From: Chitinophaga niabensis | Lineage (GTDB): Bacteria; Bacteroidota; Bacteroidia; Chitinophagales; Chitinophagaceae | Direction of reading: 5' to 3' | NCBI GenBank assembly: GCA_017849435.1 | Contig: JAFIGY010000007.1 | Location: 20,564-84,563, forward strand | Length of the DNA stretch: 64,000 bases | Shown: positions 25,262-34,318 of the stretch, piece by piece | How the letters are laid out: each line of letters begins with the position of its first letter | Position numbering within the stretch: the stretch's first letter is position 1 | Notes under the pieces: generated by a model | What the model was told of the DNA's origin: nothing | Databases searched by the model: none | What the model saw: only the letters and a program-made list of their open reading frames with translations | Translations under genes and position numbers: made by a program

Positions 25262-26365
25262 TCATACGTTGAAGCGGAAATGCATCACATCTCCATCGCT
25301 CACTACGTACTCTTTACCTTCAATGCGTAAACGGCCGTTATCGCGTGCGGACGCCTCAGAACCGAACTTCACGAAATCTTCATAAGAGATCACTTCCGCT
25401 TTGATAAAGCCTTTTTCAAAATCAGTGTGGATCACACTTGCCGCCTGCGGCGCTTTCCAGCCCTGGTGAATCGTCCAGGCCCTTACCTCCTGCACGCCGG
25501 CAGTGAAATAAGTGATAAGATCCAGTAATTTATAAGCAGAGCGGATAAGGCGGTTCAATCCGGGTTCGGACAAGCCGTATTCGGAGAGGAACATCTCCTT
25601 GTCCCCGGGATCTTCCATTTCCGTGATCTGCGCTTCAATGCTGTTGTTCATGATGATCACTTCCGCATTCTCCGCTTTCACGGCTTCTGCGAGTGCCTGG
25701 GAGAACTTGTTGCCGGTATGCAGCGAAGCTTCATCCACATTCGCCACGTACAGCACCGGTTTTTCCGTCAGCAGGAAAAGGTCTGCGATCGCTGCGCGCT
25801 CTTCCCTGCTCAATCCCAGTTCGCGGATATTCTTTCCTTTTTCCAGATGTTCCTTGCAACGTTTCAGTACTTCAAACTCTGCTTTGGCCTTGGGATCTCC
25901 TCCGGTCTTCGCCATTTTCTCCGTCCGCGCGATCTTCTTTTCCACGCTTTCCAGGTCTTTCAGCTGCAACTCGGTATCAATGATCTCTTTGTCGCTTACA
26001 GGGTTGATAGGCCCTTCTTCGCGGAGGATGTTATCGTCTTCAAAGCAGCGGATCACATGTACGATCGCATCTACCTCGCGGATATTGGCGAGGAACTTGT
26101 TGCCGAGGCCTTCTCCCTTGCTGGCGCCTTTTACGAGACCGGCGATGTCCACAAATTCCATGGTAGTAGGCACCGTACGGTTGGGCTTCACCAGCTCTTC
26201 CAGTTTTACGATCCGGACATCCGGAACATCCACCAGGCCTACATTGGGCTCGATGGTGCAAAAGCGGTAGTTGCTCGCCTGCGCTTTAGCGCTGTTGGAT
26301 ACGGCGTTAAATAAGGTGGATTTTCCTACGTTGGGCAGTCCTACTATTCCTGCTTGCAAAGCCAT
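25262..26365 (-). CDS. ychF: Redox-regulated ATPase/GTP-binding protein YchF
   Basis: YchF (OLA1 family) is a universal P-loop NTPase that prefers ATP and binds ribosomes. The 367 residues show the P-loop GIVGLPNVGKSTLF, switch region VDIAGLVKGASKGEGLGNKF, a helical insert (ELQLKDLESVEKKIARTEKM), a degenerate NKxD region (YVANVDE) and a C-terminal TGS domain (TDFEKGFIKAEVISYEDFVK, ending DGDVMHFRFNV). Length and motifs are canonical. It has a consensus -7 box close upstream and ends at a shared terminator region, so it is probably monocistronic. Confidence 0.97.
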   Translation of the reverse strand: MALQAGIVGLPNVGKSTLFNAVSNSAKAQASNYRFCTIEPNVGLVDVPDVRIVKLEELVKPNRTVPTTMEFVDIAGLVKGASKGEGLGNKFLANIREVDAIVHVIRCFEDDNILREEGPINPVSDKEIIDTELQLKDLESVEKKIARTEKMAKTGGDPKAKAEFEVLKRCKEHLEKGKNIRELGLSREERAAIADLFLLTEKPVLYVANVDEASLHTGNKFSQALAEAVKAENAEVIIMNNSIEAQITEMEDPGDKEMFLSEYGLSEPGLNRLIRSAYKLLDLITYFTAGVQEVRAWTIHQGWKAPQAASVIHTDFEKGFIKAEVISYEDFVKFGSEASARDNGRLRIEGKEYVVSDGDVMHFRFNV

Positions 26366-26382
26366 TTCTTAAAAAATTTGCG

Positions 26383-26390
26383 CAAAGATA
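26383..26390 (-). promoter_or_regulatory. Candidate -7 box for ychF
   Basis: TATCTTTG followed by GCGC on the minus strand matches TAnnTTTG and ends 17 bases before the ychF ATG, so the leader is very short. Confidence 0.5.
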
Positions 26391-26472
26391 GTGCATCTCA
26401 ACGAGTAATAACGTGTTAAAATTTACTATTTTGGCCCCCGGCAGGTTCCGGCCAGCCCTTAAACAATACACT

Positions 26473-27705
26473 ATGGCTTTAAACTATGTCTGGATCGGCT
26501 TCTTCGTGATCGCCTTTGTGGTAGCATTATGCAAGCTGATCTTCCTGGGAGATACGGAAGTATTCGGTAAGATTATGACAGGGATGTTTGAGAATGGCAA
26601 AGCCGGCGCGGAGATCGCGATCGGGCTGACCGGTGTGATGACCTTCTGGCTGGGTATTATGAAGATCGGGGAACGTGCCGGGATGATCGAACTGTTCGCG
26701 AAGTTCGTGGATCCCCTGTTTTCCAAACTCTTCCCCGGCATTCCTCATAAAAACCCGGCTATGGGTTCCGTTGTGATGAACTTTTCAGCGAATATGCTCG
26801 GGTTGGATAATGCCGCTACCCCGCTGGGACTCAAAGCAATGAAAGAACTGCAGGAGATCAACCCGCAGAAAGACACAGCCAGCAATGCGCAGATCATGTT
26901 CCTCGTATTGAATACGGCAGGCCTGACCATCATCCCTACTTCCGTTATGGCCGTCAGGCTCTCCATGCATGCCGTCAATCCGGCGGACATCTTCATCCCC
27001 ACCATGATCGGCACTTTCATTTCTTTCCTGTCCGGCATGGTGGCTGTAGCGGCTTATCAGCGGATTAACCTCCTGAAACTGCCCGTTCTCGTATTCATCG
27101 GTGGTTTTCTGTTGCTGATGTACGGGTTATACGCCTGGCTGCATAACATGCCTACGGAACAGATCGCCAGTTATACAGCCATGATCGGCGGGTTGGTGAT
27201 CTTCGCCATTATCGTGTCATTCCTGCTGCTGGGAGTATCCAAAAAGATCAACGTTTACGAAGCCTTTATAGACGGTGCTAAAGATGGTTTCTCAGTGGCT
27301 GTAATGATCATTCCCTACCTCGTAGCCATTCTCGTTGGTATAGGTGCATTCCGCGTTACCGGCTGCCTGGACTTCATTGTGAACGGCATCGGCTGGATAG
27401 TAGCGCTGATCGGCCTCAATACCGATTTTGTGCCTGCTTTGCCGGTTGGTATTATGAAAACCTTCAGCGGCAGCGGCGCACGCGGACTGATGATCGATGT
27501 GATGAAGCAATATGGCGCCGATTCCTTTCAGGGAAGGCTGGCCTGCATCATGCAGGGTTCCACGGAAACAACATTTTATATACTGGCCCTTTATTTCGGC
27601 TCCGTGAATATCAAAAAGACCCGCCATGCCCTCGCCTGCGGCCTCATCGCCGACGTGGTAGGGGTGATTGCTGCGGTGATCATCGGGTATTTATTCTTCC
27701 ACTAA
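26473..27705 (+). CDS. Nucleoside-recognition (Gate) domain membrane protein, SpmA/SpmB-like fusion
   Basis: A 410-residue polytopic protein from ATG 26473 (MALNYVWIGFF). The N-terminal half resembles SpmA (GVMTFWLGIMKIGERAGMIE, NMLGLDNAATPLGLKAMKEL) and the C-terminal half SpmB (VAILVGIGAFRVTGCLD, FSGSGARGLMIDVMKQYG, QGSTETTFYILALYFGSVNI), each with a Gate domain. Such fusions are common in non-sporulating Bacteroidota and are presumed transporters with an unknown substrate; the spore-maturation name comes from Bacillus and does not apply. An in-frame TTG 20 codons upstream is less likely. It is followed after 25 bases by the UPF0324 gene, probably in one operon. Confidence 0.87.
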   Translation: MALNYVWIGFFVIAFVVALCKLIFLGDTEVFGKIMTGMFENGKAGAEIAIGLTGVMTFWLGIMKIGERAGMIELFAKFVDPLFSKLFPGIPHKNPAMGSVVMNFSANMLGLDNAATPLGLKAMKELQEINPQKDTASNAQIMFLVLNTAGLTIIPTSVMAVRLSMHAVNPADIFIPTMIGTFISFLSGMVAVAAYQRINLLKLPVLVFIGGFLLLMYGLYAWLHNMPTEQIASYTAMIGGLVIFAIIVSFLLLGVSKKINVYEAFIDGAKDGFSVAVMIIPYLVAILVGIGAFRVTGCLDFIVNGIGWIVALIGLNTDFVPALPVGIMKTFSGSGARGLMIDVMKQYGADSFQGRLACIMQGSTETTFYILALYFGSVNIKKTRHALACGLIADVVGVIAAVIIGYLFFH

Positions 27706-27730
27706 CACCTATGCATTAACGACCATTAAA

Positions 27731-28993
27731 ATGATACTGAAAAAACCATTACATGAAGACTGGATCGCTGTTATACTGGCGTTCGCCAGTGTTGTACTGA
27801 TCTGCCTGGGCTTAAGACCTGCCATGCCTAAATTCGACTGGAACGACGGCACCTCTCTTGTGGAGAAACTTTCCAGCGTTTCCAACCTTGCCCGTATAGG
27901 CGGACTTTTCCTTTGGATACTGGGAGGCCTCCTCGTGGCCGGGCTCCTCAGCGGAAAAAAGATCACCCTTCAACTTGTATACGGACTGATCGCCGTGATG
28001 CTGATCTCCATGTTCGCACAGGTGATCACCGGGAACGTGCGCATAAAGGAATTCGGTATTGAGATCGTGCTGTTCAGCCTGCTGCTGGGCCTTTTCATCA
28101 GTAACGTGCTGGGCCTTCCCGAATGGATGAAACCCATCCTGCAAACCGAACTGTTCATCAAAACAGGACTGGTGCTGCTCGGATCCGGGATCATCTTCCA
28201 GGAGCTGGTGAAAGGCGGCGGACTGGGTGTCATGCAATCTGTAGTAGTGGTATTCACAGTATGGTATTTCTCCTTCTGGATCTGCAAAAAATTCGGGCTG
28301 GATGATGAATTCAGGATGATGATATCCAGTGCGGTATCCATTTGCGGCGTATCCGCCGCCATTGCCACTTCCGGCGCCATCGAAGGCGATAACAGGAAAC
28401 TCTCGCACGTGATCTCGCTGGTATTGATCGTGGCTATCCCGATGATGATCTTCATGCCTTACATCGCGAGATGGATGGACATGCCCCCCGAAGTTGCAGG
28501 CGCATGGCTTGGCGGCACCATCGACACGTCCGGCGCGGTAGTAGCGGCTGGCACCATGCTGGGGGAACAGGCGCTGAAATATGCCACGCTGGTTAAGTTC
28601 TCACAGAACGTACTGTTGGGGATCGCAGCTTTCCTCATTTCTGTTTGGTGGACGTATTCAAAGAAAGAGACCAATCAACCGAAACCCGGTCTGCGTACCA
28701 TCTGGGATCGTTTCCCGAAATTTGTACTGGGTTTCATCTTCATATCCCTCCTGTTCTCATTCGTACTACCGTCAGCGTTAGTAAAGGAAACGAAGGGGAA
28801 TGTGAAAGACCTGCAGACCTGCTTCTTTGCATTGGCATTTGCCTGCATAGGTCTGGAAACAAAGTTTACGGATATCTTCAAAATGGAAAACGGCCGGCCG
28901 GCGATTGCCTTTATTATTGCGCAGCTGTTTAACATATTGCTCACGCTGGGTATTGCGTACCTGGTGTTTGGCGGGGTTTTATTCTCAAAATAA
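27731..28993 (+). CDS. UPF0324/YeiH family membrane protein (putative sulfate exporter family)
   Basis: 420 residues with about eleven hydrophobic segments. Family landmarks are ETELFIKTGLVLLGSGIIFQ-like sequence, the highly conserved SAVSICGVSAAIATSGAIEG and LGGTIDTSGAVVAAGTMLG. The family is annotated as putative sulfate exporters, but biochemical proof is thin and the substrate is uncertain. It follows the Gate-domain protein by 25 bases, suggesting that two transporters are co-expressed. A strong terminator follows. Confidence 0.87.
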   Translation: MILKKPLHEDWIAVILAFASVVLICLGLRPAMPKFDWNDGTSLVEKLSSVSNLARIGGLFLWILGGLLVAGLLSGKKITLQLVYGLIAVMLISMFAQVITGNVRIKEFGIEIVLFSLLLGLFISNVLGLPEWMKPILQTELFIKTGLVLLGSGIIFQELVKGGGLGVMQSVVVVFTVWYFSFWICKKFGLDDEFRMMISSAVSICGVSAAIATSGAIEGDNRKLSHVISLVLIVAIPMMIFMPYIARWMDMPPEVAGAWLGGTIDTSGAVVAAGTMLGEQALKYATLVKFSQNVLLGIAAFLISVWWTYSKKETNQPKPGLRTIWDRFPKFVLGFIFISLLFSFVLPSALVKETKGNVKDLQTCFFALAFACIGLETKFTDIFKMENGRPAIAFIIAQLFNILLTLGIAYLVFGGVLFSK

Positions 28994-29011
28994 ACGAATG
29001 GCCTAAGGCAG

Positions 29012-29047
29012 AAAGCGGGATGAAAAACATTCATTCCGCTTTTTTTA
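29012..29047 (+). terminator. Intrinsic terminator after the UPF0324 gene
   Basis: A 12-bp stem with one G-T pair (29012-29023 with 29031-29042) closes a 7-base loop and is followed by a T-run (TTTTTATTG). It overlaps the end of the convergent thiamine-binding gene. Confidence 0.8.
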
Positions 29048-29344
29048 TTGATCGTATTTCGCGGTTTTGTCTTCGATAAAAACATCCCCGTCCTGCCTGT
29101 TCTGTATCTTGATATATACCAGCAACTGCCCCGCTCCTGCCTTGAAACATACTTCCTGCGCTTCTTTCACAATCTCCATCAGCTGGTCATAAGTACCTTC
29201 CATGACGGTCTCAAAAGGGCAAACGCGGTATTTCACGCCGGAACGTTGTATCACTGCAATCGCTTCGTCTACTACGGCGTAAACTTTATCGGATGCTACC
29301 TGCGGCAATATCTGCAACGCCAGGTTGATGGTATGTTGATGCAT
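29045..29344 (-). CDS. MTH1187/YkoF-type thiamine-binding protein
   Basis: 99 residues of the DUF77 family: NLALQILPQVASDKVYAVVD, YRVCPFETVMEGTYDQLMEI and the closing beta segment GAGQLLVYIKIQNRQ. These small ferredoxin-like proteins bind thiamine or its pyrimidine part and assemble as dimers or tetramers. The gene begins three bases after the stop of the GNAT-nitrilase gene, so the two are certainly cotranscribed. No thiamine synthesis gene is in the window, so the ligand is inferred from the family only. Confidence 0.83.
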   Translation of the reverse strand: MHQHTINLALQILPQVASDKVYAVVDEAIAVIQRSGVKYRVCPFETVMEGTYDQLMEIVKEAQEVCFKAGAGQLLVYIKIQNRQDGDVFIEDKTAKYDQ

Positions 29345-29347
29345 GGT

Positions 29348-30871
29348 TTATTTTTGCTTTAATACTACTTCGTATAAATCCTCGCGAAGATCTTTCATGG
29401 TTTGCACACTTCCAAATGCATGCAGCTCTTTCAGCAGAACGAGGTCCACATCCGCCACTACGATCATCTCTGTATTGGGTGTGGCATCTGCTTTAATCCC
29501 CGTTACAGGAAAAGCGAAATCGGAAGGGGTCAATACCGCGGACTGTGCGTACTGCAGGTCCATATTGCTTACTTTGGGAAGATTGCCTACCGACCCTGCA
29601 ATGGCTACATAGCATTCATTCTCGATAGCTCTGGCCTGCGCGCAGAAACGTACGCGGTTGTACCCGTGCTGCGTGTCTGTGAGGAAAGGCACAAAGAGTA
29701 TCTGCATTCCCTGCCGGGCCTGCAGGCGGGCCAGCTCCGGAAATTCCACATCATAACATATCTGGATGCCCACCTTGCCGCAATCCGTGTCAAACACTTT
29801 GATCTCACTGCCCCCTTTCATCCCCCAGGAATATACCTCGCTGGGTGTAGGGTGTATCTTCATATAGTGATCAGAAGTGCCATCGCGGCGGCAGAGATAG
29901 GAAATATTATATAAATGATCGTCTATCACGATGGGCATGCTGCCGGTAATGATATTCACATTGTAGGATACGGCCAGCCGGGAGAATTCCTCGCGCAATT
30001 GTTCCGTATACTTCGTTACGCCCCGGATGGCAGCGGCGGGATCAAGCTGGTTGAACTCGATCATGAGCGGGGCGTTGAAAAATTCCGGGAACACCACGAA
30101 GTCCGCTTCATAATCGCTGACCGCGTCCACGAAGAACTCCACCTGTTGCAGGAATCCTTCTATCCCGTTGTAGGTGCGCATCTGCCATTGCACAAGCCCT
30201 ATCCGCACGGTGGACTTGTTATAGCGGATCGTATCCCGGTCCTTTTCATAATAGATATTGAACCACTGGAGCAATGTGGCAAACCCTTTCGATGCCTCAT
30301 CATTCGGCAGGTAATTTTTCAATATCTTTTTGACGATAAAATCATTTGAAAACTGGAAAGTAAGCGTAGGATCATAGATCTCCTTGTCGCGCACCTTTTC
30401 GATATACTCGCGTGGCGTCATCAGGTGCGCATACTTTTCATAGTTCGGGATACGGCCGCCGGCCACGATCCCTTCCAGGTTCAGGTTCTCGCAAAGGGCT
30501 TTGCGTGCGTCGTACAACCTGCGGGCAAGCCGTTTGCCCCGGTAATCGGGGTCCACGAACACTTCGATGCCATATAACGTATCGCCTTTAGGGTTATGGG
30601 TATTGAAGGTATTATATCCCGTGATCTGTTCGTAGGTATGATCATCCCCGAACTTTTCATAATCCACAATGATGGACAATGCGCATCCTACTACTTTCCC
30701 ATTCACGGTCACGGCTATCTGTCCGTCCGGGAAAAGAGCAGTCAACCGTTGAATGGCCCCTTTCCCCCAGTAATTTCCCGGCATATCAGCATAGGCGGAT
30801 ACCATGGACTCTTTGAGGTCCAGGTAATCCTCCGCGCTGAGAAGACGTACTTCTACAGTTTCTTCTGCCAT
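29348..30871 (-). CDS. Fusion of GNAT acetyltransferase and nitrilase-superfamily amidohydrolase
   Basis: 507 residues. The GNAT domain (about 1-170) shows YGIEVFVDPDYRGKRLARRL, the acetyl-CoA loop. The carbon-nitrogen hydrolase domain (about 215-500) has the Glu-Lys-Cys triad: Glu in FVVFPEFFNAPL, Lys in MKIHPTPSE and Cys in GKVGIQICYDVEFPELARL. The architecture is a known family of unknown substrate; it could acylate an amine and hydrolyse an amide of the same metabolite. A near-consensus -7 box (TAACTTTC on the minus strand, 30896-30903) lies upstream, so it probably has its own promoter and is separate from the EPS genes before it. Confidence 0.92.
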   Translation of the reverse strand: MAEETVEVRLLSAEDYLDLKESMVSAYADMPGNYWGKGAIQRLTALFPDGQIAVTVNGKVVGCALSIIVDYEKFGDDHTYEQITGYNTFNTHNPKGDTLYGIEVFVDPDYRGKRLARRLYDARKALCENLNLEGIVAGGRIPNYEKYAHLMTPREYIEKVRDKEIYDPTLTFQFSNDFIVKKILKNYLPNDEASKGFATLLQWFNIYYEKDRDTIRYNKSTVRIGLVQWQMRTYNGIEGFLQQVEFFVDAVSDYEADFVVFPEFFNAPLMIEFNQLDPAAAIRGVTKYTEQLREEFSRLAVSYNVNIITGSMPIVIDDHLYNISYLCRRDGTSDHYMKIHPTPSEVYSWGMKGGSEIKVFDTDCGKVGIQICYDVEFPELARLQARQGMQILFVPFLTDTQHGYNRVRFCAQARAIENECYVAIAGSVGNLPKVSNMDLQYAQSAVLTPSDFAFPVTGIKADATPNTEMIVVADVDLVLLKELHAFGSVQTMKDLREDLYEVVLKQK

Positions 30872-30909
30872 AGTATATTAACATTTACCTGGCAGGAAAG
30901 TTACGGAAA

Positions 30910-32145
30910 TTAAATTTTCTGCTTTTCGAGCATCTCCTCTATATACACCACTTTGGTATTCTGGGTGCGGAGGAAATCCTTGCCTGCGTCGGAGATACGC
31001 AGGAGTCCCTTCACCTGTCGCCACATAAATAAAGGCAAAAAGAACATAGCCTTGAAGATGCTGGCATCCCGGCTCATGACAGTTACGATGGTGAAGAAAG
31101 TGAGTACGAAAACGATGATGGCTGCGGCCCAGAAAACGGCCCATTCCGGGCTGAACCAGATGTTGAAAATACAAAGGAAAAGGGCGGTGAGCATCATGAT
31201 GAAGAGCGGTGGGCGGAGGAGGTTGAGCCCAAAGTACATCCTGTCAAGACTGAAAGTAGTGACTCCTTTCCAGATCACCGTAAGAGCGTCCGGCACAGCA
31301 CTGAAATACGCGCTGATCCAGCGGGTACGCTGCTTTTGCAGAGCGGCCCCGTTCTGTATCTTCTCATCATATACCACTGCTTCCACTGCATAGGCGATCT
31401 GCGGGATGGTCTTCACCATTTCCGCCTGCATCCTTTTATCAAACCCGCCGAGTTTGCGGAAGCTGCCGGGAAAGTTTTGGTAAAGTATCTGTTTGTAAAG
31501 CGATGTTTCAACAGCAATCCCCAGCCCCCAGATGTTCGCGGACAAGCCAAGTTCCATCCGCGCCAGGCGGTCCAGGAAATTACAATAGTGATTTCCCGCC
31601 GCGTCCATCCGCGCATACAGGGTATCTGTATTCTTCGGCAGCATATGCGTTTGCACCGCGCGGTACCCCATGTTGAAATAAGTGTTCAGCACTTCCATGT
31701 AATCAGGCCGCACCAGGTTGTCCGAATCAAAGATCACGAACACTTCATGTGGCTCCTCGAAATTATCGATCGCCATGTCTATGCTCCTGGTCTTGTTGTG
31801 AAAAGGCTTCTCCGGGATCAGTATCTTGATACGGGGATCAGTATAATGCAGGTCCACCTTCTCGCAATTATCCGCGATGATGTAGATGTGAAAATTATGG
31901 TACGTCTGCTTCAGCAGAGAATCCACCAACGGCGGTACGAGTGTAAGATCTGTATGCGCGGGGATGATCGCCGCGATATTGAACTGCTTCCGGGTCTTGT
32001 TCTCTTTCACTTTCACCAGCGGCGAATTATTAATCCGGAACAGTTTGATCAAACCGTAGATGAGCAGCAATACCGTGGGTAACAGTATGAACCACGCCAG
32101 TATTACTTCTATGACATCTACCAGGATGTGTATAAAATTCATCAT
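30910..32145 (-). CDS. Glycosyltransferase family 2, membrane-embedded, processive type
   Basis: 411 residues. An N-terminal membrane segment (VIEVILAWFILLPTVLLLIY) precedes a GT-A domain with IAAIIPAHTDLTLVPPLVDS, the DxD-like VIFDSDNLVRPDYME and QKQRTRWISAYF, a Q-x-x-R-W motif as in hyaluronan- and cellulose-synthase-like enzymes. Four further hydrophobic segments follow. This suggests an inner-membrane enzyme that adds sugars to a lipid-linked or growing chain. Its ATG overlaps the preceding glycosyltransferase stop by four bases, placing it last in the minus EPS arm; 38 bases separate it from the GNAT-nitrilase gene. Confidence 0.9.
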   Translation of the reverse strand: MMNFIHILVDVIEVILAWFILLPTVLLLIYGLIKLFRINNSPLVKVKENKTRKQFNIAAIIPAHTDLTLVPPLVDSLLKQTYHNFHIYIIADNCEKVDLHYTDPRIKILIPEKPFHNKTRSIDMAIDNFEEPHEVFVIFDSDNLVRPDYMEVLNTYFNMGYRAVQTHMLPKNTDTLYARMDAAGNHYCNFLDRLARMELGLSANIWGLGIAVETSLYKQILYQNFPGSFRKLGGFDKRMQAEMVKTIPQIAYAVEAVVYDEKIQNGAALQKQRTRWISAYFSAVPDALTVIWKGVTTFSLDRMYFGLNLLRPPLFIMMLTALFLCIFNIWFSPEWAVFWAAAIIVFVLTFFTIVTVMSRDASIFKAMFFLPLFMWRQVKGLLRISDAGKDFLRTQNTKVVYIEEMLEKQKI

Positions 32146-33287
32146 GATGTTATAGTTGAACGGGTAGCGCTGACCTCGTCGTAAAGCGCTTCAATCTTGC
32201 GGGTCATGCTACAAAGACTGAAACGCTCCTGTACGGTAGCAATGGCATTCTTCTGCAGCACGGAACGGAAATATTTCTCTTCATGCAATTTCAGGATGGC
32301 GTTCGCCAGCAGCACGGTGTCCCTGGGCTCTACCAGCCATCCGTTATCCAGGTGCCGGATCACTTCCATAGAACCGTCTACCGTAGTGGCGATCACTGCG
32401 TTGCCCATGGCCATAGCCTCCAGCAGCCCGATGGGCAATCCTTCCCAGAGGGAGGGCAGGCAATAGATGTTACTCGCATGCAGTATATCGGGAACGTCTG
32501 TACGAAAAGACTGAAAAACGATATTACCGGTAACCCCGAGGGATTGCGCCAGCTGGATCATATCTTCCTTCAGCTCACCGTCTCCCACTACCAGCAACGT
32601 TACATCCTGCGTTTTCTTCATCACTTCCGCAAAAGCGCGGATGAGTGTCAGCGGATCTTTCTGCACGGTAATGCGGGCGATATAACTTACAAGTGTATGA
32701 TGTGCGGGGATGTTCAGCTCCTGCCGGATATCTTTGTATTGGCCATCCGGATTGAACTTCTTGGGATCAATGCCATTGTTGATCACGATGGAACGGAAAC
32801 CCGGGAAATGCCGGCGTCCTGTAGCCTGATTGGAAGCGGACACCGAAATATTGCGTACCATGCTGTTGGTCAGCCAGCGTTCGGACAGCACCCGCAATTT
32901 TTTCTGCATGAAAGGCTGATCGTCGTGAAAAGACCAGCCGTGAATAGTGTACAATACCGGAATACGCAACATCCTGGCGGGCACGAGCAGATTACTGGCA
33001 GCACGGGAACCATGGGCATGTACGATCTCAATCTTCTCCTTTCTCAGCAAAGCCTTCACCTTTCCCCAAAGGCGAAAATCGAAAGCCTTATGCGTAGGAA
33101 TGACATAGTTCCTGACCCCCATCTCGTTGAGCCGGTCAATCATCGGGCCGTCTGTGAATGACAGCACCACCGGATCAAAACGCTCTTTATCCAGCTGTTC
33201 CACCAGGCCCAGCACATGCGTTTCTCCTCCGCCGATCAGACCCTGACGGATGGTCTGCAATACTTTTATTTTCCTTTCCGGTATCAT
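32142..33287 (-). CDS. Glycosyltransferase family 4-like (GT-B fold)
   Basis: 381 residues from ATG 33287, which overlaps the epimerase stop (TAATG). N-domain: VLQTIRQGLIGGGETHVLGL, EIVHAHGSRAASNLL and NISVSASNQATG. C-domain: NNGIDPKKFNPDG, SYIARITVQKDPLTLIRAFA and the nucleotide-sugar E-x7-E motif SLWEGLPIGLLEAMAMGNA. The family moves sugars from nucleotide donors with retention of configuration. Here it probably extends the EPS repeat unit on the cytoplasmic lipid carrier. The donor and linkage are unknown. It is coupled to the epimerase upstream and the GT2 downstream. Confidence 0.93.
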   Translation of the reverse strand: MIPERKIKVLQTIRQGLIGGGETHVLGLVEQLDKERFDPVVLSFTDGPMIDRLNEMGVRNYVIPTHKAFDFRLWGKVKALLRKEKIEIVHAHGSRAASNLLVPARMLRIPVLYTIHGWSFHDDQPFMQKKLRVLSERWLTNSMVRNISVSASNQATGRRHFPGFRSIVINNGIDPKKFNPDGQYKDIRQELNIPAHHTLVSYIARITVQKDPLTLIRAFAEVMKKTQDVTLLVVGDGELKEDMIQLAQSLGVTGNIVFQSFRTDVPDILHASNIYCLPSLWEGLPIGLLEAMAMGNAVIATTVDGSMEVIRHLDNGWLVEPRDTVLLANAILKLHEEKYFRSVLQKNAIATVQERFSLCSMTRKIEALYDEVSATRSTITS

Positions 33288-34306
33288 TATGCAGGCACTG
33301 CGCTGGGTTGTGTTTTCTTCTCCCACCCCTGCGGCAGCTTTTCGTTTATCTCGATGTTCGCAAATTCTTTACTTTCCCTCGCCCCTACTACCTTGGCCCA
33401 TTCTGCCATACGACGGATCCCTTCGGCAAGGCTCACTCCTGACCCTTCGCCAAATACGCCATGCGCTTTGGAGTGATCTGAATAAGCATGCATCACCTCG
33501 TTACGGGCCTGCAGATAATTGATATTGGGCGTTACACCAAAGCATTCGCCCACCACTTTCGCCAGTTCATTCACCGTGTATGGCTTGTCCGCCCCGATGT
33601 TAAACACCTGGTTAAACGCCGCCGGTGTGTTCACTGCGTGGGCAATGGGAATGGCCACATCGTCAATATAGCTGAAAGCGCGCGTCTGCTCACCGTCCCC
33701 GAAAATAGTCAGCGGTTTGCCCTGCATGATCTGGTTCATGAAAATACCGATCACGTTCCGGTACTTGTCGCCGATGTTCTGATTCTCTCCATACACGTTA
33801 TGCGGACGGAACACCACATAGTCCAGCCCAAACATCTCGTGCGCCGCTTTGAGGTCCAGTTCCACAGCATATTTGGATACACCATAGGGATCCTCCGGCT
33901 GCGGCACCATATCTTCCCGCATAGGCAGCTGTCCCGCCCCATATACCGCTATGGAAGAAGTGAACACGAAACATTTCACCTTATGCTTCACGGACTCGTT
34001 GATCAGGTTGATGCTGCCGATCAGGTTGTTATTGTAGTTGAAACGGCGGATGAAGTGAGACAATCCTTCCGCTGCATACGCCGCCAGATGATATACGTAA
34101 GTGAATTTGTATTGTTCGAACAGGGATGCCACCAGCTGCTCGTCCGTAACGGAGCCTTGTACAAAAATGGCGCCTTCGGGGATGTGATCTTCAAATCCGC
34201 CGCTGAGGTCATCCAGTACAATAACGCGGTGGCCGAGAGCCAGACAATGTTTAACAACGTGAGAGCCGATGAAGCCGGCGCCGCCTGTTACGAGAGATGT
34301 TATCAT
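33287..34306 (-). CDS. NAD-dependent nucleotide-sugar epimerase/dehydratase (extended SDR)
   Basis: 339 residues: NAD-binding VTGGAGFIGSHVV, HLAAYAAEG, SSIAVYGAG and catalytic Tyr-Lys in PYGVSKYAVELDL. The pattern FRPHNVYGENQNIGDKYRNV is typical of UDP-glucose/GlcNAc 4-epimerase-like proteins. It would supply a nucleotide sugar for the EPS repeat unit; 4-epimerisation is likeliest but a dehydratase cannot be ruled out. It starts 12 bases after the GT2 upstream in the operon and its stop overlaps the next start by one base. Confidence 0.92.
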   Translation of the reverse strand: MITSLVTGGAGFIGSHVVKHCLALGHRVIVLDDLSGGFEDHIPEGAIFVQGSVTDEQLVASLFEQYKFTYVYHLAAYAAEGLSHFIRRFNYNNNLIGSINLINESVKHKVKCFVFTSSIAVYGAGQLPMREDMVPQPEDPYGVSKYAVELDLKAAHEMFGLDYVVFRPHNVYGENQNIGDKYRNVIGIFMNQIMQGKPLTIFGDGEQTRAFSYIDDVAIPIAHAVNTPAAFNQVFNIGADKPYTVNELAKVVGECFGVTPNINYLQARNEVMHAYSDHSKAHGVFGEGSGVSLAEGIRRMAEWAKVVGARESKEFANIEINEKLPQGWEKKTQPSAVPA

Positions 34307-34318
34307 GATACAATTTTT

